Positions 10,025-18,099 of a DNA stretch of 22,297 nucleotides are shown piece after piece. Origin of the DNA: Chara braunii (Eukaryota; Streptophyta; Charophyceae; Charales; Characeae); contig BFEA01000333.1 of the NCBI GenBank assembly GCA_003427395.1, forward strand, positions 594,502 through 616,798, written 5' to 3'. A program made the position numbers and the translations under genes. Numbering within the stretch: the stretch's first letter is position 1; each line of letters opens with the position of its first letter. The notes under the pieces were generated by a model. It was not told the DNA's origin. It was given only the letters and a program-made list of their open reading frames with translations, and ran no database searches.

Positions 10025-10624
10025 CGGCGAGATTGAAGGTTTACCTGTTGGCTGGCTTGCTGCCGAGCAAAGCAGTCACGGTCAGACTAGGAGTTTGCAG
10101 GCTTGCCTCTCAGGCTATGGGTTGTTGCCTCAAGTACCGAAGACGGGGAGTAAGCTGTTGTAGCATGGAGCAGTAAGAGAGATAGGAGAAACGGCAGGAA
10201 AGAAGGGTGCGGAGGCTTACCTATGGAAGTGTAGAACGTGCGAATGAGTCGGAAGTTAGGGCCACTTTGTTAAAATAGGGACTGTGTGTGGGCTGCTGTT
10301 GCAGACAACTACTGTTGTGCTATTGACCGACGCTGGGTTTTGCGCCTACGTGTATGGACTGTTACACGCCGCTGTGCGGCCACGATAGGGCTGAGGAGAG
10401 GTGTAGAGACTTGGGGAGGCGGACAGGCTGGACGAGTAGGGGGGTTAGTGGTGCGATTCGAGAGGTCGTCAGGGGATTGATTTCGGAAGTTTGACTTCAA
10501 AAGCTGGCCAAGCTGTTACAGTGGCCGCCATTGCGGGGCCCTCGGGCGTAGCACTCTCGCGAGCCTGAGCGCACCATCCTTGGATCTGAGAGACTAGAAC
10601 CTTCTCCTTCTGCCTTTCTAACTC

Positions 10625-10830
10625 TAAATCTAGTCTACTGGTTCTGAGAGGAAGGCGGCAGGCGGGATTGCAACCCGTAGGACTGCAGCAAGACTCTGTG
10701 GGGAGTCTGCCTACCGATTGCGGGAGCTCTGCCGGAACTCAGGAGGAGTTCTGAAGGCAGGGAACTGACAGGTAGCCGTTGTTTTTCCCTCTATAAACCC
10801 AGTTATAGCCTCTACCTGTATTTCCCATTG
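10625..10830 (+). promoter_or_regulatory. Conserved TATA-containing segment, left arm
   Basis: One of the best conserved blocks between arms. It includes GAGAGGAAGGCGGCAGGCGG, a hairpin AGACTC/GAGTCT (10691-10708) and a TATAAA box at 10792-10797 within CTATAAACCCAGT. The conserved TATA, upstream of the stem-loop cluster and in the same orientation, suggests a Pol II promoter for it. This is inference; no transcript is shown. Confidence 0.4.
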
Positions 10831-11669
10831 CATCTCTGACTGAATATATGGTGTTCAACCCTACTCTAAGTTTTGGTTTGACTTTCAGGACATTAACCCA
10901 GATTAAGTAAAAGAATGTCTGTTCAAGTTCAGTTTCAGCTTTATTTGTTGTATGAAATCAGATTGTTGAAAGGAGCCGCATCTGGGGAAGGCAGGATGGA
11001 GGGCTGTTTGATTGAGGGTTTGACTGGGTCATTAAGGCTTGGAAGTCCCCATAAGTTTGGGGAGACTAAGTGCTTTGTTTATTTTGGTTTGCATGGAGTG
11101 TCAGACACTTCTATAAGTTTAGGGGGTCTTATTGCTCATGAAGGGTCAGACTGTTCTATAAGTTTAGGTGGCCTGACTGCTCTAACTTGCGAGGGCTGAT
11201 TGTGCATGATTTTGAGGAACTCGGGGCATTCAATAAGTTTTGGTGCCTTGGGTTGCCTTGTTTTCATTGGGGTTTTATCTGTTTTTTTTATTTTTGAACG
11301 AGGAGGTATGAGTTGTTCTATAAGTTTAGGTGGCTCAATCTCTTCCTGTTTTTATTTTGAAGAAGTAATCATGGCAAAGGGGCAGACCCTTCTGTAAGTT
11401 CAGGGGGTTTGACTCAATGTCACGCACATGGTGGTTCAGAGAGAAATGAAACTGGCAGAGAGTTAGATCCTTTTGTAAGTTCAGGGGGTCTGACTCAAAA
11501 CCTCGCACATGCTGGAACCCAATGGTTATAACTTGGCTATACCTTATTATTATTTTACTTAAGAACGAGCTAATCAGACTGCTCTATAAGTTTAGGTGGT
11601 TTGACTATAGCCTATCATAACTTGAAGAGAGTACAACTAAGAATAAAATTGATGGTAAGTCGGGGCAGG

Positions 11670-11689
11670 CTGAACCTAAGTTAGTTCAG
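11670..11689 (+). other. Extra hairpin with TAAGTT loop
   Basis: CTGAAC (11670-11675) pairs with GTTCAG (11684-11689), enclosing CTAAGTTA. It has a single stem and lacks the internal loop of its neighbours, but it presents the same loop hexamer. Confidence 0.5.
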
Positions 11690-11761
11690 TCATATGCAGC
11701 CTTAGAAGACAAAAGGAAAGACATTTATATATAACTTGGATATCTTAAGCAAGTTTAGGGC

Positions 11762-11779
11762 GACTAGAGTGGTCTAGTC
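11762..11779 (+). other. Covarying hairpin, left arm
   Basis: GACTAGA/TCTAGTC with loop GTGG. The right-arm partner (16088-16109) is GACTAGG/CCTAGTC, so the innermost pair changes from A-T to G-C while pairing is kept. Confidence 0.65.
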
Positions 11780-11955
11780 ATGTGCCCAAAGAAGAGAAAA
11801 GTAGTTGTGCCCTCTGTTTGTGTATACTTGGTCAAGTCAGAACGCTCTATAAGTTTAGGTGTTCTGACTGTAGGCCTGGCTAAGTTGGGTGTGTTCTGTA
11901 AGTTCAGGCGGCCTGACCTATGCCTTATGTAAGTTGGGTATAAAGGGCTAAATCA

Positions 11956-12147
11956 TTGAGCGATCATGAACTATTGTCTGTTCAGATTGACTTGGGGATG
12001 GTGAGAGTACTTACCTTTGTGTTTTGGCCTGCATGTGACTGGGTGAGGCTACTACTTGGTCGAAGTTTCAGTTTGATAGGTAGTTGTTTTAGTTGCTCGC
12101 CACGTGCTAGAGTTATAGGAGTTAGTTTCAATTCTTGCATTTTCTGA
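11956..12147 (+). pseudogene. Conserved reading frame in left arm, unknown
   Basis: A short open frame whose C-terminal half aligns in phase with the right arm. Left FSLIGSCFSCSPRARVIGVS corresponds to right FSLIGSCFRCSTRARAIGVS. Roughly nine of about fifteen differences in the aligned codons involve third positions, which hints at past coding. It ends at TGA, where the right arm has TGG and stays open. I recognise no domain; it is rich in Ser, Cys and hydrophobic residues. It may be a remnant exon, or chance in a conserved non-coding block. Confidence 0.25.
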
Positions 12148-12222
12148 GCTAAGTTTTTTTTTTACTAAGATCAATTCTCGCATTTTCTGGGATCATTTTT
12201 TGTACTTGGCTTTGTATAAATC

Positions 12223-12790
12223 TTGGCAAGCTACTTTCTCTATGGGAAGCGTTGCCGAAATTTCTATAAATCCAAGGAGTTAGTCAATTTTTGATTTGTC
12301 AAAGTTCAACTTGTCTTTTCTTTATATCTAATCTAATAAAAATTTGGAAAGTCTCCTTTTCTAAAAGGAGTGCTACCCAAATTTTTGCTACTTCAGGGAG
12401 TTAGACAAAATTAAACTTTGAGAAGTAAAAATTATTCTCAAATTCTGGACTTAGCTTTGTATAAATTTTGGAAGAGCACTTTTCTAAAGGGAGTGCTGCC
12501 GAAATTTCTGCAGGACTATAGAGTTAGTTAAATTTTTTCTAAGTCGAACTTAAGTTGTCTTTTGAGTTTATATCTGACTTAGTATAAATATGAGAAGTCT
12601 CCCTTCCTAAAAGGAGTGCTGCCCAAATTTCTACTAATTCAGGGAGTTAAACAAAATTTGACTTTCCAGAGTTAGAGATTGTTTTTGCTTTCATATCTGG
12701 ACTTATATAAATTCTGGAAAGACACTTTTCCTACGGGAAGCGCTGCCGAAATTTTCTTAGTTCAAAGGAGATATATTTTGACAGGTGACG
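12223..12790 (+). repeat. Left AT-rich array, five ~123-bp units with nested hairpins
   Basis: Five units with hairpin centres near 12240, 12361, 12486, 12607 and 12731. Each has an outer stem of the type ATTTTGG/CCGAAAT and an inner stem. Examples: TTGGCAA/TTGCCGA (12223-12258); ATTTGG/CCAAAT around CTCCTTTT-CT-AAAAGGAG (12342-12382); ATTTTGG/CCGAAAT around AGCACT/AGTGCT (12465-12505). Two subtypes alternate, GGGAAGCG(C/T)TGCCGAAA or AAGGGAGTGCTGCCGAAA versus AAGGAGTGCT(G/A)CCCAAA. Stem sequences vary but pair, including T-G pairs on this strand. Confidence 0.75.
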
Positions 12791-13003
12791 ATTCTTGTAG
12801 TCCACTCTGAGTAGGGAAGATTTCGCCATGAGTCTACCTTTCTTTTGGGCGCTTGCTTAGAGGTAGGCTTAAATATAGTTAACTAGGATGATTTAGGTAA
12901 GATCGTGATATGCAGATTGTTCTCCATGGACTTATAGGTTTAGTCTGGGCTTTGACCTGTCTTGTGTTACATGCTATTTTGATCGATCTGATTCAGGACT
13001 TGA

Positions 13004-13229
13004 GGATCATCTTCTGTTATCACTGATAACAGGTCGGTTGTCGATTCCTCAGTTTACGATTCAACTCCAATTCACTTCTGTCACTCAACCTAAAGGTTTT
13101 AGCCTTGTATTTGAACTGTTTTGTTGTGTTTTCACCTGGACTTTATCGAATGGTCATCCGGCAAAAGTACTGAATATTTATTTAAGAGTTGAACGAGTGA
13201 GGCTTGTATGGCAAAAGCAAGGGGTATGA
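13004..13229 (+). pseudogene. Apex-proximal conserved reading frame, left arm, frameshifted
   Basis: Aligned with the right arm over 13013-13075 (21 codons, about SVITDNRSVVDSSVYD), nine base differences are seen and six are synonymous third-position changes, as expected under protein constraint. A one-base loss shortly after shifts the frame. In the new frame the C-terminus NGHPAKVLNIYLR...QGV and its TGA (13227-13229) align with NGHLTKVLSIKLC...RGV and the TGA in the right arm. The function is unknown and no family is recognised. Confidence 0.35.
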
Positions 13230-13344
13230 GTGCAAGGAATGGTTGAAGTTGACCCCGTGTAGTGCGTGAAATTTTGGATGAATCTTTGATGTGATTGCAG
13301 GTGCGTTTGTGGTTCGGACTTTGGATGTGACTGTCTACGATTAC

Positions 13345-14503
13345 ATATATATATATGGTTGAGAGGAGCCCCACTGCAACTGTGAGAAGTGAGCGTCCTA
13401 TATAATTAACCCTCATATATTTACAAGTACCCTGGGTATTTGAGAGACCTACTGTATTTGTGGATAAGGCTTATCCAGATTTTGTTTTGAGAGAGAAGGG
13501 AAATTCTCTTTTTACACTTGCTTTTTAAAGTTTGTATGGTTGGACGTTGTAGTCCGTGGTCGTCGTCAAAGTCAAACCCCTTGACTTTCGTCCAGGCCCG
13601 GAGTAGGACTCATCTCCAAGGCAGTAAGGAGCGGCTGCCACCACATGCATGAACCTGTGTACCACCCACTCTGCACAGAGTGCAGAAGAGGGTGTGTGAT
13701 CTTCAACCGCACATTGCGGTTGTCCAGCGTCAAGAGATTAACCCTCAAGGCGTGTGTCAGCCGACACTTGAGTGTCGAATGCGATCCTCGAAATTAACGA
13801 GGACCGCATAAGTACGGGTACTATATGGTACGCCATCATTGCGACCGCTTCCGTACGCTTGCATTGCGAGTCGATATGAGTTAGCCCTGCGTCCGCTCGG
13901 TCTTATACTAAGTCTCGCGCGCGACGCCTATTTGATTTCCTTATCGGAAAATTATGGGTTGGCTACCGAGGGGCTAGGAGTGTTGTCGCGTTGTTTGGGT
14001 TGTGTCGTTTCGAATGTGTGTGTGTGTGTGTTTTATTTTTGTGTTCGTAAAGTGATGTGCGCGTGGTGTGTGGGATGCGTCATAGTCGACCGACGACGAG
14101 CTGCGCTTGGGACTTCAGCCCCCCATGATGTCGGTTCGCGTACGGGTCCGATAGAGGCGTATTACCGCGCGTACCCCCTATGCTACAACGAACGAGAAAC
14201 GCCCTCGGCTGGTCCACCTCTGCGACTGCAACTGGTTAGCTCTCGTACTGTGGACTGGTAGCTCGGCGGGGATACGCCCATCGAAGCGAGTGAAAGTTCC
14301 CGTAAGGTGTAGGTAAGTTGTGCCTCGCGTAGGCCCTATCCTGTCGTAGGGGCTCGCGAGAGGTATGGCTGGCGCACTTGGCCGGAGAGGCCTAAGGAAG
14401 CTCCATATGTATATTTGCGACGAAGGATTTTATCCAACTCCTGCGTGACGAGGCCGGGAGGGTCTCGCGCTGCCTCGTGCGGTGCCGGACCGATGGGCTC
14501 GAC
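13345..14503. other. Non-homologous apex of the palindrome
   Basis: 1.16 kb without a mirror copy. The left part (13345-13560) is AT-rich. The rest is CpG-rich and unlike the adjoining arm tips, with a short (TG)n near 14015-14030. The open frame at 13839-14261 runs through that microsatellite and has no recognisable protein. No tRNA or rRNA is seen. The arms stop abruptly at CTACGAT (left) and CTGCGAT (right, - strand). Confidence 0.75.
13461..13809. repeat. Chain of hairpins in the apex
   Basis: Six strong stems in 350 bp: TGGATAA/TTATCCA (13461-13477), AAAGTCAA-ACCCC-TTGACTTT (13568-13588), TCTGCAC-AGA-GTGCAGA (13670-13686), CAACCGCA-CAT-TGCGGTTG (13704-13722), CGACAC-TTGA-GTGTCG (13762-13777) and an 11-bp stem with one mismatch, ATGCG.TCCTCG/CGAGGA.CGCAT (13779-13809). 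The sequences are unrelated to each other. Confidence 0.85.
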
Positions 14504-14615
14504 ATCGCAGAAAGTCAAATTCAAAATCTGAACCACAGAACATACCTGCAATCACATCAAAGAGTCGACCAAAGTCCACAAACTACACGGAGTCAACTTC
14601 TACCAAACTCTATAC

Positions 14616-14864
14616 TCATACCCCTCGCTTTAGTTGTACAAGCCCCAACCTTTGTCCAACCAAGCATAATTTAATACTCAATACCTTTGTTAAATGGCCA
14701 TTCAATAAAAGCCCGGGTGAAAACCTTAATAAAACAATAGAATTCATCAGGGCTAAAGCCTCTTTGGTAAGTATTTGAGGATGAATTGGAGTTAAGTCAT
14801 AGACCGACGAATCGACAATCGACTTGTTATCAGTGATAACAGAAGAGGATCCTCGTGGGACCAA
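14616..14864 (-). CDS. Apex-proximal conserved reading frame, right arm, unknown
   Basis: An open frame of about 80 codons on the - strand with the same stop as the left copy. It contains SSVITDNKSIVDSSVYDLTP followed by PIHPQILTKEALALMNSIVL and a C-terminus NGHLTKVLSIKLCLVGQR. It has no ATG start: the frame is open back to a TGA near 14890, and the span given begins at a TTG. It may be the last exon of a gene carried by the element, or a decayed retroelement fragment. A 24-bp length difference upstream between arms (a multiple of three) also fits coding. Confidence 0.35.
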   Translation of the reverse strand: MVPRGSSSVITDNKSIVDSSVYDLTPIHPQILTKEALALMNSIVLLRFSPGLLLNGHLTKVLSIKLCLVGQRLGLVQLKRGV

Positions 14865-15139
14865 GCTGAATCTATTCCAGATCCTGAATCAAATGATCAA
14901 GAGGACCTGTAACACAAGACATGTCAATCCCCAAGCTACATCTATGAGTCCGAATCGGGAATAATCTTCATAATCACGATCTTACAAATAATTATTATAC
15001 TTAACTAAGTATGAGTCTACCCCTAAGTCAGCGCATAAAAAAAAAGTCTTTCTTTGACATAATCTCCTCTATATAGAGTGAATTGTCAGAATTGTCATCT
15101 GTCAAAATATAATCTAACTTGTCTAAACTAAGAAAATTT

Positions 15140-15693
15140 TGGCAGCGCTTCACGTAGGTAAAATATTTTTTCATAATTTCTAATAACTCAAATATGAAAA
15201 CAAAAACCAAACTGTAATTTTAGAAAGTCAAATTTTGTCGAACTCCCTGAATTAGTAAAAATTTAGACAACACTTGCTTTAGAAAAGAAGAATTTTCAGA
15301 TTTTTATTAAGTTAGATATGAACCCAGAACAAATATGAGTTTAATTAAAATAAAATTTAACTAATTCCTTAGATTCGTAAAAATTTCGGCGGCACTCCCT
15401 TTATAAAAGTGTTAATCGAAGATTTATACAAAGTTAAGTTCAGAATCTAAAGTGACTTTGAATTCTTAAGGTCCAATTTTGTCTAATTCCTTGAATTAGC
15501 AAAAATTCGGGCAACACTCCCTTTAGAAAATGAGACTCTCCATATTTTATAGAAAATGAGACTCTTCAAATTTTTACTAATTCATATATAAAAGTCAGAC
15601 AAGTTGAACTTTGAAAATAAAAAATATGACTAACTCATTGGTTTTGTAGAAATTTCGGCAGCGCTTTCCGTAGAGAAAGTAACTTACCAAAAT
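15140..15693 (-). repeat. Right AT-rich array, five ~123-bp units with nested hairpins
   Basis: Counterpart of the left AT-rich array, with centres near 15155, 15280, 15402, 15530 and 15671. The last gap is longer because of a small local duplication (AGAAAATGAGACTCT twice, 15526-15565). The best kept unit (15652-15693) has inner CTTTC/GAAAG and outer ATTTCGG/CCAAAAT, where the single C-A mismatch on + becomes a T-G pair on -. Older units have partly lost pairing. Confidence 0.7.
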
Positions 15694-15868
15694 TTATACA
15701 AAACCAAGTATAACCAAAGATCCTAGAAAATGCAGAAATTGACTTAAGTAAAATAAACTCAACCCAAAAAATGCAAGAATTGAAACTAACTCCTATGGCT
15801 CTCGCACGTGTCGAGCATCTAAAGCAACTACCTATCAAACTGAATCTCGGACTAAGTAGTAATCTCAC
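15635..15868 (-). CDS. Conserved reading frame in right arm, unknown
   Basis: Mirror of the left frame at 11956-12147, but open further, past the left-arm stop. It encodes FSLIGSCF...RARAIGVSFNSCIF, then runs into the AT-rich 123-bp unit array, where its residues (FGKLLSLRKALPKFLQNQ) are just the translated hairpin unit. The first half may be real remnant coding and the second half probably is not. No family is recognised. Confidence 0.2.
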   Translation of the reverse strand: MRLLLSPRFSLIGSCFRCSTRARAIGVSFNSCIFWVEFILLKSISAFSRIFGYTWFCINFGKLLSLRKALPKFLQNQ

Positions 15869-15992
15869 TCATCCACATGTAGACCAAACAAAAAATGTAA
15901 GTACTTTCATCATCCTAAAGTCATCATGTCAAACAATAGTTCATGATCTTTCAATGATTTATCATTTTATACCCAGCTTACATAAGGCATAA

Positions 15993-16668
15993 AGCTAGAC
16001 CACCCAATCTTATGGGAACCTGTCTAGCTCAGCCATAGAATATACACAAACACATGGCACTACAATTTTTATCTTCTTTTGGCACATGACTAGGTTAGCC
16101 AGCCTAGTCGCTCTGAACCATTTAAGTATCCAAGTTATATATAACTGTCTGCACTTTGTCTTTTAAGGCAACATATAACTGAACCAGTCGTCTTAGATCA
16201 GAATTCAACCTGTCCCTTCTTACCACAATTTTTATTATTAATTCATACTCTCTTCAGTTGGTGATAAGCTATAGTTAGACCATCCAATCTTATGGAAAAA
16301 TGTCTGACTAGCTTGTTTATAAGTAAGTAGTATAAGATATAAACAATTTTAACATTTTGGTTCCAGCATGTGTGCGGCTCCAGACCAGACCACCCAATCT
16401 TATGGGAACCTGTCCTGTCCTTCACCTGAATTTCTCTTCAAAATAAACAAGAGAGAAACTAATAAACACCAGAAACCCCAAACGAAACAAGCCGACCAAG
16501 CCATCCAATCTTATGGAAAAATTATTGGTTCCTGAAAATCAAGCACAAACAGTCATCGCAAGTCAAAGCAACCAGACCCACCCAATCTTATGGGAACCGG
16601 TCTGGTCCTTTAGGCAATCAGAAATAAACATAGCAATGGGCCCTCCAATCTTATGGAGACTCTCCCAT
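15993..16668 (-). ncRNA. Cluster of six TAAGAT stem-loops, right arm (candidate structured RNA)
   Basis: The mirror of the left cluster on the - strand; on the + strand the core reads CCAATCTTATGG. Spans and outer stems as written on +: 15993-16029 AGCTAGAC/GTCTAGCT; 16272-16310 TAGTTAGAC/GTCTGACTA (one mismatch-type pair); 16383-16419 GAC..GAC/GTC..GTC with two inner mismatches; 16495-16529 ACCAA/TTGGT; 16571-16606 ACCAGACC/GGTCTGGT; 16636-16668 ATGGG/CCCAT. The inner stem is CCA/TGG in all, extended to CCCA/TGGG, TCCA/TGGA or CTCCA/TGGAG. Each aligns with one left-arm copy (coordinate sums 27.86-27.91 kb). Confidence 0.6.
16088..16109 (-). other. Covarying hairpin, right arm
   Basis: GACTAGG/CCTAGTC with an 8-nt loop. 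It is the mirror partner of 11762-11779 with a compensated innermost pair. Confidence 0.65.
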
Positions 16669-16859
16669 CCTTTAGTTGACCCAGTCAAACATGCAATACT
16701 GTCTTCTTCCCATCCTTCTCTCGGATGCAATCCCACAATCTGCTTTCAGTCAAACCAACAAAACTGAAACTGCAACTTGCACAATCATTCCTCGTTTGTC
16801 CTGAAACTCAAACTGAAAGTCAAAGTAGGGATGCAGGCAATATACGCAGTCAATCATAG

Positions 16860-17045
16860 CAAGAAATATAGTTAGGGGTTATACTGGGTTTATAGAAGGA
16901 AAGTGAAACCTTTACCTCTCAGTTCTCTGCCCCCAAAAATCCTCCCGAGTGTCGACAGAGCTCCCACAATCAGTGGGTTGACTCCCCACAGAGTCTTGCT
17001 GCGGTCCTACGGGTTGCGATCCCGCCTGCCGCCTTCCTCTCTGAA
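16860..17045 (-). promoter_or_regulatory. Conserved TATA-containing segment, right arm
   Basis: Mirror copy of the left segment. TATAAA lies on the - strand at 16889-16894 in the same CTATAAACCCAGT context, with the GGCGGCAGGCGGGAT block and hairpin GACTC/GAGTC (16980-16995) at matching distance. If active, it would fire leftwards across the right stem-loop cluster towards the apex. Confidence 0.4.
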
Positions 17046-17531
17046 CAGGCTAGACTGAGAGTAAGAAAGGCAGAAAGGATGGGTTTCAGACTCTCGAGAT
17101 ACAGGAGAGGGACAACTCAACTCGCAAGAAAAGACCTTGTAATCTTAAGTCGCCTAAGGGTCCCACAATGGCAGCCAAAGTGCAAGACCGCTTGGCCTGC
17201 CGAAGTCAAACCTTCATCTGCTAACTTCCTGACGACCTTCCAACTCGGCGCAACCTTCTTCTTCCAAGAACTCAACTACCCCTCTAAGCTCACAACCCCA
17301 AGTTCTATTAGCTATGCAATACAAACCTGCAACCTCGCGATCGATTTGTTGCTGCACAGGTTGGCCGAACGAGGGGCGTACCGGCAAGTTGACAAGCCTG
17401 CAGTCTCGGCAACCATTTCCAGTCCCGCAACTTGCCTTTCACTACTCCGTTTGGTGGGGTGAGCAGTATATTACACACAGGTAAGCCCCAAACTCGCTGC
17501 TCCTGCTTCACAACGTCAATAGGACAGGCCG

Positions 17532-17741
17532 GGCCGCTCAGCGGCCAGTCGGTAAAACTACAGTGCCCGCAACTGGTCTCTTAACTGATCCGGCGAGCAA
17601 TATACCAGCCAAACAAGTAAGTCTACAGTCCCCGCCCTCATCGCCACTCTTGATCGTTAAGACGAACAGTCTGTTCCTCAAACAAGCCTTCATCTCGTCG
17701 GTTTTCCCCATCATAATGAGCAGAACACCAGCTGTCTGGTG
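17532..17741 (-). repeat. Isolated strong hairpins, right arm middle zone
   Basis: GGCCGC-TCA-GCGGCC (17532-17546), GAACA/TGTTC (17664-17676) and CACCAG-CTGT-CTGGTG (17726-17741). These are likely mirror partners of the left hairpins at 9999-10024, 9856-9867 and 9758-9781. Coordinate sums are about 27550, 27531 and 27503, close to neighbouring anchors. Confidence 0.65.
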
Positions 17742-17999
17742 AGTCTTTGCCTTCGCCGCCCCCTTGTCATTAACGTCATACATCGGATGCGTGGTACAAC
17801 GGTTATCAGGTACGCTCCCAAGCCGGCAACCCTCCTGCTGTTACTGCGTTCGGCGGACTGAGCGGTGCCCCGACCCTTTATGCATCCGGCCCAAAACATC
17901 GCCTGGAGGCGCTTTTTCCGCTCGTTACTACCCCTGTTGCTTCTAACGCACCTGTCGGACTTCCTAGCCGCGTTCATTCCATCCTTGCTCCCTTGTCTG

Positions 18000-18003
<4 letters not shown>

Positions 18004-18049
<46 letters not shown>
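18004..18049. repeat. (TG)n microsatellite
   Basis: About 23 TG dinucleotides in the right arm. Val-Cys and Thr-His repeat peptides in frames across it are artefacts. Confidence 0.98.
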
Positions 18050-18052
<3 letters not shown>

Positions 18053-18099
18053 ACCTCAATTGATGTGCGCGGTGTCCCTCCCGTAGAAATAAATGAGCA

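Larger units (their letters stand above)
11044..11912 (+). ncRNA. Cluster of ten TAAGWT stem-loops, left arm (candidate structured RNA)
   Basis: Ten copies of a two-tier stem-loop. The hexaloop is TAAGTT, closed by an inner stem of 3-5 bp (CTA/TAG, CTG/CAG, TTG/CAG, CAA/TTG or CCA/TGG), then an internal loop, then an outer stem of 4-9 bp. Spans: 11044-11067, 11103-11129, 11145-11177, 11225-11247, 11309-11337, 11383-11411, 11462-11494, 11574-11604, 11836-11868 and about 11890-11912 (no outer stem). Outer stems differ yet pair: AGTC/GACT, GTCAG/CTGAC, GGCA/TGCC, TGAG/CTCA, CAGACCC/GGGTTTG, GTTAGATCC/GGGTCTGAC, TCAGAC/GTTTGA and GTCAGAAC/GTTCTGAC. Imperfect pairs are nearly all T-G on this strand, which favours RNA in the + sense. 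Spacing is 45-263 bp. No known RNA family is recognised. Confidence 0.6.
7285..13344 (+). repeat. Left arm of giant inverted repeat
   Basis: About 6.06 kb homologous to the reverse complement of 14504-19868. Divergence rises outwards: next to the apex the match is nearly continuous, while the outer third shows only conserved blocks and hairpins. At the outermost block (7288-7345) many differences between arms are C/T or G/A transitions. No outward match is seen beyond about 7285. The outer 7345-8530 is GC-rich with no recognisable gene, and includes the perfect hairpins GGGCATA-AG-TATGCCC (7552-7567) and GGCAGG-C-CCTGCC (7753-7765). Confidence 0.85.

Noticed and set aside
11044-11912. CRISPR-like array (regular repeats with variable flanks)
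   Set aside because: Spacing is irregular (45-263 bp), the conserved part is a short loop in variable stems and not a constant repeat, and the context is eukaryotic retroelement DNA.
13839-14261. 140-codon open frame in the apex
   Set aside because: It runs through a (TG)n tract giving a Val-Cys repeat, has no recognisable domain and lies in CpG-rich DNA, where long frames arise by chance.
13900-14503. rRNA fragment suspected from the GC-rich structured sequence
   Set aside because: No conserved rRNA core word was recognised, and hairpins there are short and unrelated to rRNA helices.
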